Source of the DNA: Dipodascopsis uninucleata var. uninucleata
Taxonomy: Eukaryota; Ascomycota; Lipomycetes; Lipomycetales; Lipomycetaceae
Direction of reading: 5' to 3'
Assembly (NCBI GenBank): GCA_030568195.1
Contig: JAJLTO010000004.1
Span: 186,001 to 250,000 of the forward strand
DNA length: 64,000 bases
Made by a program: the position numbers and the translations under genes. The notes beneath the pieces were generated by a model. It had not been told where the DNA came from, searched no databases, and was given only the letters and a program-made list of their open reading frames with translations. This document shows, piece by piece, positions 34,713 to 45,870 of this stretch (position 1 is its first letter; every line of letters starts with the position of its first letter).

Positions 34713-35345
34713 AGACGACAGCCGAGAAATTCTATAGTGAGCCCGTGTGATATAATGATCGATATGCGTAATGAATCAAATGAGTTTTGTATATGATAAC
34801 CTGTAAGGAATGTGAATAAGAAGTCATTTGCCAATCTACGCGAATCTACTAAATTAGAAATAATAGGATATATACCGAATGATGTATTGACACATTCCTT
34901 AGCAGATGCAAGTAAGCATCTGCGGACTAACAGAGATATATACATTTCTAGCAGGATATTCCTCTCTTCAAAAAAATGTCCCGTGAATAATATTACCGAG
35001 CTGCCAAACCATCCTCCAAAATTGCACCATATCGAATGACAAGTAAAAATATATAATTGGCAGCATCCTTAAGCGAAAGCACAGTGTAATAAGAACGATT
35101 AAGCATACAGTATGAATGAAACGACCAGAAGAAAGTTCGGTCTGCGCTATTAGTATGCTAACATCGAACATGGTAACAACCGAAGTGCAAACGCCATATT
35201 AAATAGTCGATGAAAACGAACGACGCATGGATATGTATGTAGTACAACAAGAAAAAATTCCAACAAAGCAAGAGAATACAAAAAAGTAAATGTAGCATCA
35301 AATAAAAAATCCAGTCATATAGTCATAGAAATCATCACATTCTTT
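34713..35345. other. Convergent 3' spacer NIP30-family gene / GFA gene
   Basis: 633 nt, AT-rich. A plus-strand frame at about 34.8-35.0 kb has no family features and is not called. Confidence 0.3.
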
Positions 35346-35952
35346 TTACATAGCGATTCGTTCGCTTCTAGAAAGTCGTCCATGCATGCCTCGCTCAACA
35401 GCTGGCACCCAGTCAGTAAAACTGCGGGCACCATCCACCTTCTTAACCCAACTGTATCGCTCAGCAACATTGATTTCCTTTTCAACGCTCATTATCCTAG
35501 CCTCAAGAAGAGGGAACGTTCGCACCTGAATCTCGTCCCCGCGACTCTCGTCTCGGTGGAAGGCATGTGTGGTGCATGTGCTGCAATATGTACAGTGGAC
35601 TTGGTTACCGTCCTCATTAAAGTAAGAGTAGACCTTCGGCGTGCCCTTCATGAAGCGCACAGCTGAAATCGATGTCAAGAGAATTCCACAAAAATCACCT
35701 CCACCAAGGAGCTTGCACGAACGGCAGTGGCACAAAGTGTGACTCTAAATATACAAAAAGGTCAGGATTTGTCACGTACAAACGACTTGTTACCATTAGG
35801 GAATAAGAACCCAACCACTCCACCAACTCTCACGCACCACCCAATGACCAGACAAAGCATGCAGTATTACTTACAGGCAAGGCTCTCGAGTCGCCAGTGA
35901 CAGTCCACTCAAGCTCGCCGCAGTGGCATCTGCCGTGTAACGTAGCCATCAT
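35346..35952 (-). CDS. GFA-domain (CENP-V/glutathione-dependent formaldehyde-activating) protein
   Basis: Two exons, complement(35346..35744, 35875..35952), give 158 aa; the 130-nt intron has a GTAAGT donor. Zinc ligands in order: RCHCGELEW in exon 1, LCHCRSCKLLGGGDF after splicing, and CTYCSTCTTHAFHRDES, the standard GFA Mss4-like fold pattern. Some relatives react with S-hydroxymethyl-glutathione, while many fungal paralogues have no known substrate. The ATG pair at 35950-35952 and 35947-35949 gives MMATLHGRC. It faces the large non-coding block at its 5' side. Confidence 0.86.
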
Positions 35953-36944
35953 TCAAAAATTTGGAGTTAATACTAATAGTTATTAGGATAGTTGTGAGTC
36001 AAGTTTAGTTGTGGTAATATATAGTTTTGCGAATTAGGAAAACAAATTGGAAATCAGTTTTAATACGTATAACGAACTCGTGCCAATGATAAATCGCTCG
36101 TAATTGACGTATTGATGCTAATAAAAGAAATTAAACAATAATAGTCGTATCGTTCTCTATAACGAAGGTAAAGTGCCAGTAGACGGAACGGAACTTGACC
36201 AAGTATATATAATATTAAATAGTAAGACGCTGATGGCTATTTTGCCTCCCAGGCCACTACAATAGATATAAGTTCAGATATCGCGAAAGTGACCGGAGCT
36301 TAAAGCAAAAAGCGACAACCAAGTAAAAAGGAACGACAATAGGAAAGCAAGCCAGGCAGACCAGCTTGAAAATGCCTAAAAGTGGTTATCTTTGCGACTT
36401 TTAAGTTGAGTTATAGTGTTCTGCGAAGCGGCGCACTGAAGAAAGAGTAAACTGGTAATACAACAGTAATAATAAGGCAGGTACCCTTCACAAAGAGACT
36501 GTCACTAGCACCAAAAGGCAGATAGACATACAGGGAAGCAGTAACAGACAAGCGGAAATAAAAAAGGTACCAAACTTCTCTTATATATACAAAAAAAGCC
36601 GATGCCGAAAATACGCGATCAAATAGCTAAGAGTTCCTGTTGTGGGGTCACGGTCACGTATAAAAATACCAAAAAAGTAATATTGGCGTGTATCGCTAGA
36701 TTTTTAATTTTACTCGTATACAGAGAGCGGATTTCCAATCAGTGGTGGCAAGGTATGAACCATACACTTCTGCACATGAGTCGCCGCTGCGCAGCTTCTT
36801 CGCATCCAAGTAATTCAGCTGTCTTCTCTTATTCAACAACTTCCTGTCTGGTACGCATGCGTGCTACTTTTTGTGCCTGTCAATAGGCGCGGCTATAGGC
36901 AGCCGGACTACACCGAGCTAAACTGGTATCAGGTGCAGTGATAT

Positions 36945-37038
36945 TTTTAGCTCTCGTATTGCTATAGTGGCGCGGAAGAATTGTAAGAAGCGATAATTTT
37001 AATTCCAATAAACTCTTCCGACGACGTGAGAGCTAAAA
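36945..37038. repeat. Composite hairpin with an 11-bp perfect outer stem
   Basis: TTTTAGCTCTC (36945-36955) pairs perfectly with GAGAGCTAAAA (37028-37038) and two G:U pairs extend inwards. Inside, CGGAAGA (36973-36979) pairs with TCTTCCG (37014-37020), and ATTG with CAAT closer to the loop. Confidence 0.7.
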
Positions 37039-37060
37039 TAGCGGACCGACTCACCAGCAA

Positions 37061-37087
37061 CCGCCGAAGTCTGTCGTGTCTCGGCGG
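37061..37087. repeat. Perfect 7-bp GC-rich hairpin
   Basis: CCGCCGA and TCGGCGG flank a 13-nt loop, 22 nt after the composite hairpin. Confidence 0.65.
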
Positions 37088-37298
37088 GAGGCTCACTGTA
37101 AGAAGTTGCTTTGAACACTGTTTTTGAGGGGCCATCATGTATCTCGGTGCGGCCTACGTCCGCGACGCAAGCTCTCACCAGTAGCTGCTCATAAATAATG
37201 GATTTGCGAGTATCTGCTACTGTTGGGCGATTACTTTTGTGGCTGCAGCTTATGTATCTTCTAAGTATGGTGCTGTTCGGCGCCTATGTACCGCATTT

Positions 37299-37317
37299 TA
37301 GAGCCTGTGAGGCTCTA
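37299..37317. repeat. Perfect 8-bp hairpin with GTG loop
   Basis: TAGAGCCT - GTG - AGGCTCTA, a perfect inverted repeat with a 3-nt loop. Confidence 0.75.
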
Positions 37318-37448
37318 GCAGTACGCTACTGATCTTTTCTTTTGCGTGCCCCAGTGCTAAGTGCTTTTGACGCGAATCTGAGTGCAGTCCAGTGATATTA
37401 CCGCGTGTGCGCGCAGGCGCTATGCGCTACGTAGAAGTAGCAATTGAG

Positions 37449-37463
37449 CCTCGCGTGGCGAGG
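37449..37463. repeat. Perfect 6-bp hairpin with GTG loop
   Basis: CCTCGC - GTG - GCGAGG, followed by TTTTG. The loop is the same three bases as the hairpin 130 nt upstream. Confidence 0.7.
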
Positions 37464-38422
37464 TTTTGCTTATCGGCAACAGAGTACAGTATGCTGTGTC
37501 TGTGCAAGTATTGTGTGATTAGTAATGCCGGAGGGAATCTCAGAAGAATCTTGGAGCAGATATTCGAGTATAGTATAGATATGTCACAGTCTGGAAGAAT
37601 TGCTATACATCTCCAGCGATATGTATACGAGCTGTGAGCCCTATATATGCAGCGTGCTGGTACTTCCGTTGCTACTACTTAGGTAACGGTCATACTATGT
37701 GTCTGAGCTATACTGGGTGCGTGTTCGACGTGTATCTATAGAGAAAGGAACGAAGAAACAGCTGGCGCGAATGTGATACTGTTGCCGATAACTACACTGT
37801 CTGTCCGTCTACATATATCTACATGTCTACAATATAGGGACCAGAGACAGAGCGCCAGGCGTACTGTGCACGCAGCTCGCTCTTGAATATTACCGCTACC
37901 CTAGTGAGGGCGTTTGTGCGTAGCACAGCGCTGTACTATAACTATCTATGCTTGCATCACTGCATTCACCTCTATCACGCTGTATGTCTACAGATTATTG
38001 CACAGAACCATACACAGCTATATGTAAAGGTCCTATACACGTATACGCGTACACACGCATATACTGTCCCCGCACGCAGGCACTGCAGCTAGACGTGGGG
38101 CAGCCGATATGGTACGTGCATGTAGATGCTTGTGCGGACGGTATGTCCTCAGTTCCTAGCAGTCACAGATAACTACCGACCCCAGGGCCAGTCTGCGGTA
38201 GCAGGAGAAAAGGTCCACGCTGTCTACACTACGGCGATTCTTCTGTCGGAGCCAGCCTATGGCAACCTTGCTGATAATCTGCACGCGGTAAGGGTACCAC
38301 GTAGTTTGCCAGGACATAGTTACGGTCAGCTAGAGTCAGCTTATACAGACAATGGCGCTCTGCCCTGCAAGATAAAAATGCTGTGCTGTGCTGAGCAACG
38401 CTGCATCTAGCACCGTAGGAGT

Positions 38423-38445
38423 GCTCGCTAGCTGGCTAGCAGAGC
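38423..38445. repeat. 9-bp bulged hairpin
   Basis: GCTC/GAGC continued by GCTAG/CTAGC with one bulged A, around a 4-nt loop. Confidence 0.6.
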
Positions 38446-38910
38446 CACATGCAAGTAGGAGCGACTGTGTATTAGGGTGAGCACTAACGCAGGTCCTAAG
38501 TAGCTCTTTCGGCAGTAGTTGCTCTCCTTACGCCAGAGAGCCGAGTCTGCAGCGGAATGACCAGTCTCTCCTTACAGGCATAACGGAGCTACATGATTCT
38601 TTCAGCCAGCACCCCGCAGCATGCGCAGTCCGCCACCAGCTTTCGTCCCTCAGGACGTAACCGGCACCGCGAGAGACCATCGACGCGGCCTAAGGGTATT
38701 GTGCCACTGCTCACGCCGCCAATGGACGCGGCCCTACTCCGATCAAGTGTTCCAAAAGCGACGACGTATTATAGTCGCATCTAGTAATCGCGCACAATTT
38801 AGGACAAGTTCGTCCAGTTCAGGAAGTCTGTAGATTCGGCGTTCTTCGGTTGCACTGCCCGTCTACATCTTCTGTACATGGATGTATCTAGTACTTGCGC
38901 ATATAGCAGT

Positions 38911-38930
38911 TATATATATATATATATACC
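38911..38930. repeat. TA dinucleotide microsatellite
   Basis: About ten TA units in a row within the non-coding block. Confidence 0.8.
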
Positions 38931-40704
38931 CACGCAGCACAAAGCAGTCGCAGCAACAATAATAGCACTGGCCATATAACTACATACCAGCATTCTCCTC
39001 TGTACATATCTCCTGTGGCTGACTGCAAGTGTTCTCGTGTGGTGCCGTTTTACGTAAATACTGGATATTACGATATTGGCTTAAACGACACTATGCCCAA
39101 GAACGGCTATGCTAAAACAAGCAACAGATCTACCAGTTCCAAAAAAAAAGTAGTCTAAACACAGCAATGGCACTCTGAATATGGCAACACAGACACCCAA
39201 AAAGTTTTCCTATATCTGGTACTGAAAGCAGTTCAATTAAATATAAAGTGGATCTGAAATAGAACACAACAAAAGATGTTCTGGTCAACCTTGCTACTGT
39301 AGTATCGTCCTGTAAAAGCTCCGCAGCGCCGTAGATAATACAGAGACGAAAACCCTAATGACACTTGCATGCTTGCAGAAAAACCGCCTGTGCTACCTTT
39401 AGGGCACAAAATATGCAGTAAATATTATATGCAGTAGTATGCATATAATATGTACTATACCCAGAAAAGCAAGAGCGGCTTAAAACAGCAACCAGGCAGT
39501 CTAAGCCTAGTCTTTTTTAACCCTTTTCTGCTGTGCAAAAAGCCCTTGCTGTTGGATTTTTGTCAATCTTAAGCTCTTTTATTTTCCCGGTCATTTTTTA
39601 CTACTAAGAGCAAACTTATTGTAACTACTGTTATTATTATATACTTATACTAGCACTAACACAGGCATTTTATTTTTTTATACTCTCAATTTGCTTTCCC
39701 TAACTCTTCCCCTTGGTTACAGATTTATTCTGGCTTTTCAGTCCGTCCTGTCAGTTCTGCTGTTGTCGATTCTTTCCTGTTCGCCCATTTATCTTTCCTT
39801 CGCGCTTTCGTTCTTTTGGTCCTCATCAGATCGACCAATTCTACGCTAATCCGCTTCATTTTCTTTGGTCCAGACCAAGCGTCCACCGCCACTAGCGCTG
39901 CACTCGCCGGCTCACAATCGGCATCCCAAGGAGCTCTGTTTCTTAACTGAGCTATCACAATTTCTTGTTCAAGGATCACACGTCTTCTGCAAAGGTTGAA
40001 CAATCATAGATAGGTATGCTGCATAGAATTAGTTCCACGTAATTGTTGGCGCATTGTTACCTAAGAAGGGTGCATAAGAGACTATGACTGCACAACGGTG
40101 CGCTGGGCCCGACAGCCCTGCACAGATAATGTTTGGCTGCCAGATTATTGTACTGCTGAAATAATTTTTTTATTTTCTCATGACATGGATCTTGTGGCTC
40201 CTACAAACCGGACTACTCCTTCCACTGTGTGTGAGGCAAAGTTGTTCGCGGCACACCTGGAATTAGCGGATGACGTTCGCTAGCACAAGTGCTGGGGCGT
40301 CTGAGGGCGCAGCATCCGGATGATGCTGTGCAGTGATGACATGACTCGCTGCCAGCCAATATCTTTAAATAGAAGATGTTGAATCCGCAATATCCTTATA
40401 ACTGGCTCTTATTTCGTCTCTTCATGCTTATTTAATCTTCTGATGTAATGATCGGGTGGCATTTATGTGTTCGTTTATACTAATATTAATTAAAATCGCT
40501 GTGGTTTAGGTCGTCACTTCAGCTGCTGAGATATATTTTTACATTGCATTATCTAATTTCTGGGTCCTATTACCCGTTGTCGCGCGGACTTGTGTACATA
40601 TCAAAGGGGGAAAGGACACTGTTCATATTTTTATCAAAAGATCAGCTCTTGCTATAAACCACGTATTTTATTTATTCATTATTGAAAATATATTCTAGAT
40701 AATA

Positions 40705-41651
40705 ATGGCATACAACTCACAGTATGGCGCCAACGGGTGAGTATTTTCTCGTCTGCATGCTGCATTTAATCGTATGGGGATCGACGACTAACTTCCATCG
40801 TCTTTAGCGGAAATCCGTATGGCCAGCAGGAGTATGAAATGCACAACTACAATAACAACAACAACAATGGCTATAGTCAAGATGACATGGGTGCTTTCTT
40901 CGCTGAGATCGATGATATCAAGAACGCCATTGCCCAGTTCGATGACAACATTGCCAGAATAGAATCTCTTCACAATCGATCTTTAAACGAAATCGAGGAT
41001 GAGTGGAATCAAAAGCAGATCGACGCTCTCACTGCTCGCACTTCTCAGATTTCCGGTTCTCTCAAGTCCAAGATCAAGACCCTGGAGGCACGAAGTCAGA
41101 CTGATAGTACCAAGAAGCTTCAGGTAGAGGCTGTAAAGAAGACATTCATGGACTCTATCCAAAACTACCAATCCGTTGAAGCCACATACGCTAGAAAGTA
41201 CAGACAGCGTGCTGAGAGACAGTACAGAATTGTTAAGCCAGACGCAACTGATGAGGAAGTGCGTGCTGTTATTGAAGATGACTCTGGAAGTCAGATCTTT
41301 TCTCAGGCTCTGCTCAACTCTAACAGACGCGGAGAGGCCCGTACCGCTCTTACCGAGGTCCAGAATAGACACAAAGACATCCAAAAGATGGAGCGAACTC
41401 TTGGTGAATTGGTTCAGCTTTTCAAGGACATGGAGGAGCTTGTTGAGATCCAGGGCAACGATGTTGTTGCTGTAGATAATACTACCAAGCGTGTCGAACA
41501 GGAGGTCTACAAGGGTGTTGACGAGACTCGCGTTGCTGTCAAGCATGCTCGTGCTGCCCGAAGAAAGAAATGGATCTGCTTGGGTATTGTTGTCCTCATT
41601 TGTATTATCTTAGCTCTTGTTCTTGGTCTTGTATTCGGTCTCAGACACTAA
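40705..41651 (+). CDS. SSO1: Plasma-membrane t-SNARE (syntaxin), Sso1/2 type
   Basis: Exons 40705..40736 and 40808..41651 give 291 aa; the 71-nt intron sits 32 nt after the ATG, with a CGACTAAC branch. The N-terminus is N/Q/G-rich. The Habc bundle begins at MGAFFAEIDDIKNAIAQF. The Qa-SNARE helix (EVQNRHKDIQKMERTL onwards) has its zero-layer Gln in LVEIQGND. A basic ARRKKW stop leads to the C-terminal anchor (ICLGIVVLICIILALVLGL). It pairs with Sec9 and Snc to fuse secretory vesicles at the plasma membrane. Confidence 0.94.
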
Positions 41652-43044
41652 AAAGAATTATCAATTGCTTGACTTCTTTTAATGCAAGATTAGTAGCGAA
41701 AGCGGGAATGTGCAGTTTCATTATAGTTTAATTATGTGGTCATGTTCATGAATGCGCTTTGCCTTTATAAAATAGTGTTTCTGTCTTGCTATAGTAAGAA
41801 GAGGTCTGTGTTTAATTCTCTGTAATTTGTTATTTTGACTTCGCCTCTATTATTATTTACTGTCATGATTACTGCGACCAAAATTTTTTTTACTTCCAAT
41901 TATTTAGTTTAATATTGGGCGTGTTTAACCTGTCTGTTTTCAGTATTTTGTAAGTTTTGTGGTCAATCGTTTACTTGTTTTCTCTTGTATGCGTATATAT
42001 GTGCGTGCTTTCATATCTTTATAGTTTTTTGACTATTCTCTCCTTTATATTTCATTTCCATTTGTTCTCGCCTCGTCACTTGAGCATGCTCTCTATGTTA
42101 GAGTGACTCATGATCTGTAATTGATTTATTTTTTAATCAACATTATAATATAAATTATCTATAAAGCTGTTCTGCAAGAATGAATTTGGGCTATAACGCG
42201 AAAGAGGCAGATTAGTACTTTTTTTCCAGTCTCATACTCTTCTTGATATGTCTTGTATTTTAACAACCAGTGTTAGTTAGTGCTTTTATAATTTCTCTAT
42301 GGTTTTATTTATGTGGTATATTATTTCGAATGCAAAAGTACAGTGCTGTACTGACATATCATTCACTAAAGCTTTTATTACATGAACCTTAGTTGTGTGT
42401 AATATTCGTCGTCTCTTTCATATATTTACTGCCCATTTTATCCGCGGTGTTATTTTTATTACATTTTGTATCGCAGTCGTGCAATTATATGGCATTCAAA
42501 ACCCCCGTTTCTATTACTCCTATATCATTTTATGTTCATTTATAAGTATATATATATATCTTTCGTGTCGTTACTTTCTCTTATCCGATGCTCTCTCGTT
42601 GTTAGTTAAATATCTCTACATTTACGAGTTCTCAGTTAAAGGATGACAGGATTGTTGCTTGTTACCCTGACCAAAATGTCCCAAGGAAAAACAAAAAAAA
42701 TTTAAAAAATAATTTTCATTTGCTTTTCTCGCAACCTCAAAGATCTAGATATAGTCCAGGACCCAGCATTCCAATTTCAGCTTCGCATTTTACTGTAGGA
42801 AAAGAGTAAAGAGTACTTAATCTGCACGTGCATCTCGGATGCAGAGATAATTTAATTTGTAATCGCAATCAAATATCAGGTCGTATTATATTGTTGGTCA
42901 GAGCTTGGACAATCTTTACTGTAAACCTAGGACAAATCTTGGAATCGAAATTTTTTTCTCGCTGGTACTCAAGAAAGCTACAGGCTTTCAGTGCTCTCGA
43001 CATATGTTTTATGAATCTAACTAAAGTGTCAACTTAAAGAAGTT
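41652..43044. other. SSO1 3' region / UTP4 promoter
   Basis: 1.4 kb of T-rich, AT-rich sequence between tandem plus-strand genes. Open frames within it start at GTG and are membrane-like only because of T-richness. GAAATTTTTTT at 42947-42957 resembles the RRPE element of ribosome-biogenesis promoters and lies about 90 nt before UTP4. Confidence 0.35.
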
Positions 43045-45505
43045 ATGATATTCTATAGAAGTAAGCTATTAGAGCTCTCTGGTCATTCTATAACGTCCTT
43101 GGCGTTTAGCCATAAAAGTTCAGCAAAAGCTGTCGACAAGGCTAATCCGAAGGCAACAGTCAACGGTGAGCCAAATAGCGTTAATTTCTCGGAAAAGAGG
43201 ATAAATGGCTGGTCAACATCGGCAGACGAGAGTTTTACTCCCAAATCGCTTCGACTGGCAGTCGGGCGAGCTAATGGTGACATCGAAATATGGAATCCTC
43301 GATACAACTGGGTACACGAAAAGGTATGTTGAGATCAATTTGTTCTGAATGAGAAAAATGTGATTTAAAGGCGCTGACAAGTTCTGTATTTAGACTATTA
43401 AGGGTGGCAGAAATCGGTCAATTGAGGGATTAGCATGGTCAACAGATTGTGACACTGGTGCTCTTCGTCTCTTTTCCATTGGTGGTTCTACTACTGTCAC
43501 TGAATGGGATCTCAGCACCGGTTTGCCGATAGAACATTATGATTGCAATGCAGGTATTATCTGGAGCATTGCAGTCTCACCCGATGGAAATAAGATTGCA
43601 TCTGGCTGTGACGATGGGTCTGTAGTAATTGCAGATATCTCGGGAGGTAGAGGTAGCATTGTGCATTCAAAAATTTTGCAACGTCAAAAATCAAGAGTTT
43701 TAAGCATTACTTGGCGAGGAAATAATCAGATAGTAGGTGGTTGCGCTGATGGTCGAATACGTATTTGGACGATTGGAAGCACAGATACAGGAGAAGGTGC
43801 GTTCGGAAGAGTCGTTAGCATGCGTGTGGATAAGGCTGCTGGAGAAGAAACTCTCGTTTGGTCCGTATTAACGCTTAACGACGGTAAAACCATAGTTTCT
43901 GGAGATTCGACTGGTAGTATCAAGTTTTGGGATGCCCAGAGATTTTCGCTCTTGCAGAGCTTTGAGGTACATGAAGCTGATGTATTGTCGCTTGCTGCTA
44001 ACTTTGTTGGTGATACTGTTTTCTCTGCTGGTGTCGACCGTAAAATTGTGAAGTATTCGATTGTTGACCCCAAGCTAAGACGTTGGGCAAACATGTCGAG
44101 CAGACTTCTTCATTCCCAGGACATTCGCGCTTTAGCTGCTTATGAAGCCAAAGGATCCAGCTATTTAATATCCGGGGGAGTTGAGAAAACCATCGTCATC
44201 AATTCTGTCGACAACTTTATCGACGGCGTGTTCAGAAAGATCTCTGTTTCTCCTCAACACAGCTGTATGCAGATCGTCGGATCCAAGCGTCTCGTTCCTG
44301 TTTGGTCTGATAACAAAGTCAAGGTCTGGTCAATAGAAAAATTTTCTTTGCCAGCGACTCATGATAGTCAACAACATCATCAAGTGCCATTTCATGTGAC
44401 ACCTAGTGAATTGAAGACTAGAAAATTAGTTGCCTCATTATCTTTGAATAATGAGGAGAATATAACTTATGCTTCGCTCTCTAGCAATGCAAAATTCTTG
44501 GCTATCTCCACTAATTCGGAGACCAAACTTTTCCGCTTAATACCTGCCAATGATGGTTCAATTTACAAAGTTAAGAAGATCAATGCCCCAGAGCTTTTAG
44601 AGCAAGGTGCGTTGACCTCTTCGTTCGACACTCAAAATGAAAATTTGGTATTGGTCAATCCAGAGTCTGACGTTCTTGTATACCCTCTCTCTGGAGAGGC
44701 ATCTATAAAAGAGTTTATTCCATCGATGCCACAAAATCAGAAGGAAATTGTTGCGGAAGAAGAACCTATTGGGTCTAAATCCTTATCTCAAGCAGTACCA
44801 TACCTTGACAATATCTGCTCAATCACATTCTCGGATGACGGACACTATATGGCTACTGCTACCACTGGTGGTAAGGTACAAATATATGACTGGAATAAGA
44901 AGAGCTACTTATGGACTACACCAAAACTGTCGTCTCCATCTGTAGTTATGAAATTTGGCCCGGATAATGATTCATTATTGGTCATTACTACTCAGATGAA
45001 GATTTTGCAGTTCTCAGTCCAAGACCAAGCACTCACTCCTTGGGCTCGCAAGAACAATGGACGAGTGCCTCGCGAGTTGAGCAATCTTGTCGACAAATGT
45101 AGTGGTGCTGCCTTTATTCCCGATGATACTGCAGTGGAAAATAATATTGACACAGACGAGAACACTGAAGGCCAGACTAATGAGCTTTGGATATGGGGCG
45201 TTTCATGGTTCGCAAATCTGGATATTACCAATGATATTGAACCTGTCTTACGAATTCCTAAGAGAAAAAGACAAGTGCATGTTTCTATAGACGATACGCG
45301 ATCCGAGACTACCAATGGTGTGTATGAAAGTCGTATTGAGTCCAAAAGTGTCGCTGTCAATGGAAATGGTACTGCTACTGTAAGCAAAATTAACGGTGTT
45401 GGGAAGCGGGCCACTCAAAATCACTTTGAAACATCATCACCAATGATCACTCGAAAGTCACGCCGGCTATCAATAAATACCAAAGAGAATGGAGTTCATA
45501 AATGA
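43045..45505 (+). CDS. UTP4: U3 snoRNP / t-UTP protein Utp4 (Cirhin), WD40
   Basis: Exons 43045..43323 and 43394..45505 give 796 aa; the intron is 70 nt, phase 0. The N-terminus HSITSLAFSHKS starts the first of two WD40 propellers. Blades are visible as LAVGRANGDIEIWNP, LRLFSIGGSTTVTEWDL, KIASGCDDGSVVIAD, IVGGCADGRIRIW and IVSGDSTGSIKFWD; a second set lies in the C-terminal half (MATATTGGKVQIYDW). The tail is basic (TRKSRRLS). Utp4 belongs to the t-UTP/UTP-A complex that couples pre-rRNA transcription to small-subunit processing in the nucleolus. Length is close to S. cerevisiae Utp4 (776 aa). Confidence 0.88.
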
Positions 45506-45870
45506 GCGTTGTAAACTTAGAAAAGTGAGAAAAATGCATTACGATGTGTATTATCTGTTAAAATTACTTTTATGAATTTGCTTAGAAAGCATGCATATGG
45601 TTAAGAGACTCAAAAATTGTTGATATAGAATAAAATTTACGGATGATGAATAAGAGAATTCAAATCCTACATTTTGGCGGAATAATACGCATCTGTCAAA
45701 AGAATAAAATTGTATTACAATATTATAATTTGACCAGTTTGTAATTCTGTAATCAATATATAAAGTTATCCATTCTTCCATGAATGAATGAGTCTTTTTC
45801 TAAATATTTGCATATATCATTATGTACAACTAACTAAATTACAAAACTAAAAGCTACTGCTTAATTTCTT
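45506..45870. other. Convergent 3' spacer UTP4 / MPH1
   Basis: 365 nt, AT-rich; nothing recognised. Confidence 0.3.

Larger units (their letters stand above)
35953..40704. other. 4.7-kb gene-poor block, GC-raised and hairpin-rich
   Basis: The largest gap in the window, between divergent GFA and SSO1 genes. No frame longer than chance with family features exists on either strand. Hand counts give 34/60 GC at 37021-37080 and 35/60 at 38161-38220, against 19/60 at 42361-42420. Several short perfect inverted repeats cluster at 36.94-37.47 kb and one at 38.42 kb. A TA microsatellite lies at about 38.91-38.93 kb. The flanks (36.0-36.2 and 40.4-40.7 kb) return to AT-rich. It could be a structured long non-coding RNA, a very long SSO1 promoter/leader, or decayed foreign DNA. 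Confidence 0.5.

Noticed and set aside
39352-39361. AACCCTAA inside the non-coding block, as a possible telomerase RNA template
   Set aside because: A single 8-mer of this kind is expected about twice by chance in 64 kb on both strands, and similar strings occur near 18.69 and 60.74 kb. No supporting pseudoknot or other telomerase RNA feature was identified.
39725-40003. 92-codon minus-strand frame preceded by a plausible 3' splice site (TTTGCAG)
   Set aside because: It starts at TTG, no ATG-containing upstream exon fits, and several stop-free runs of this length are expected by chance in a 4-kb block of this GC content.
42395-43037. Membrane-like plus-strand frames between SSO1 and UTP4
   Set aside because: Both start at GTG; hydrophobicity is explained by T-rich sequence.
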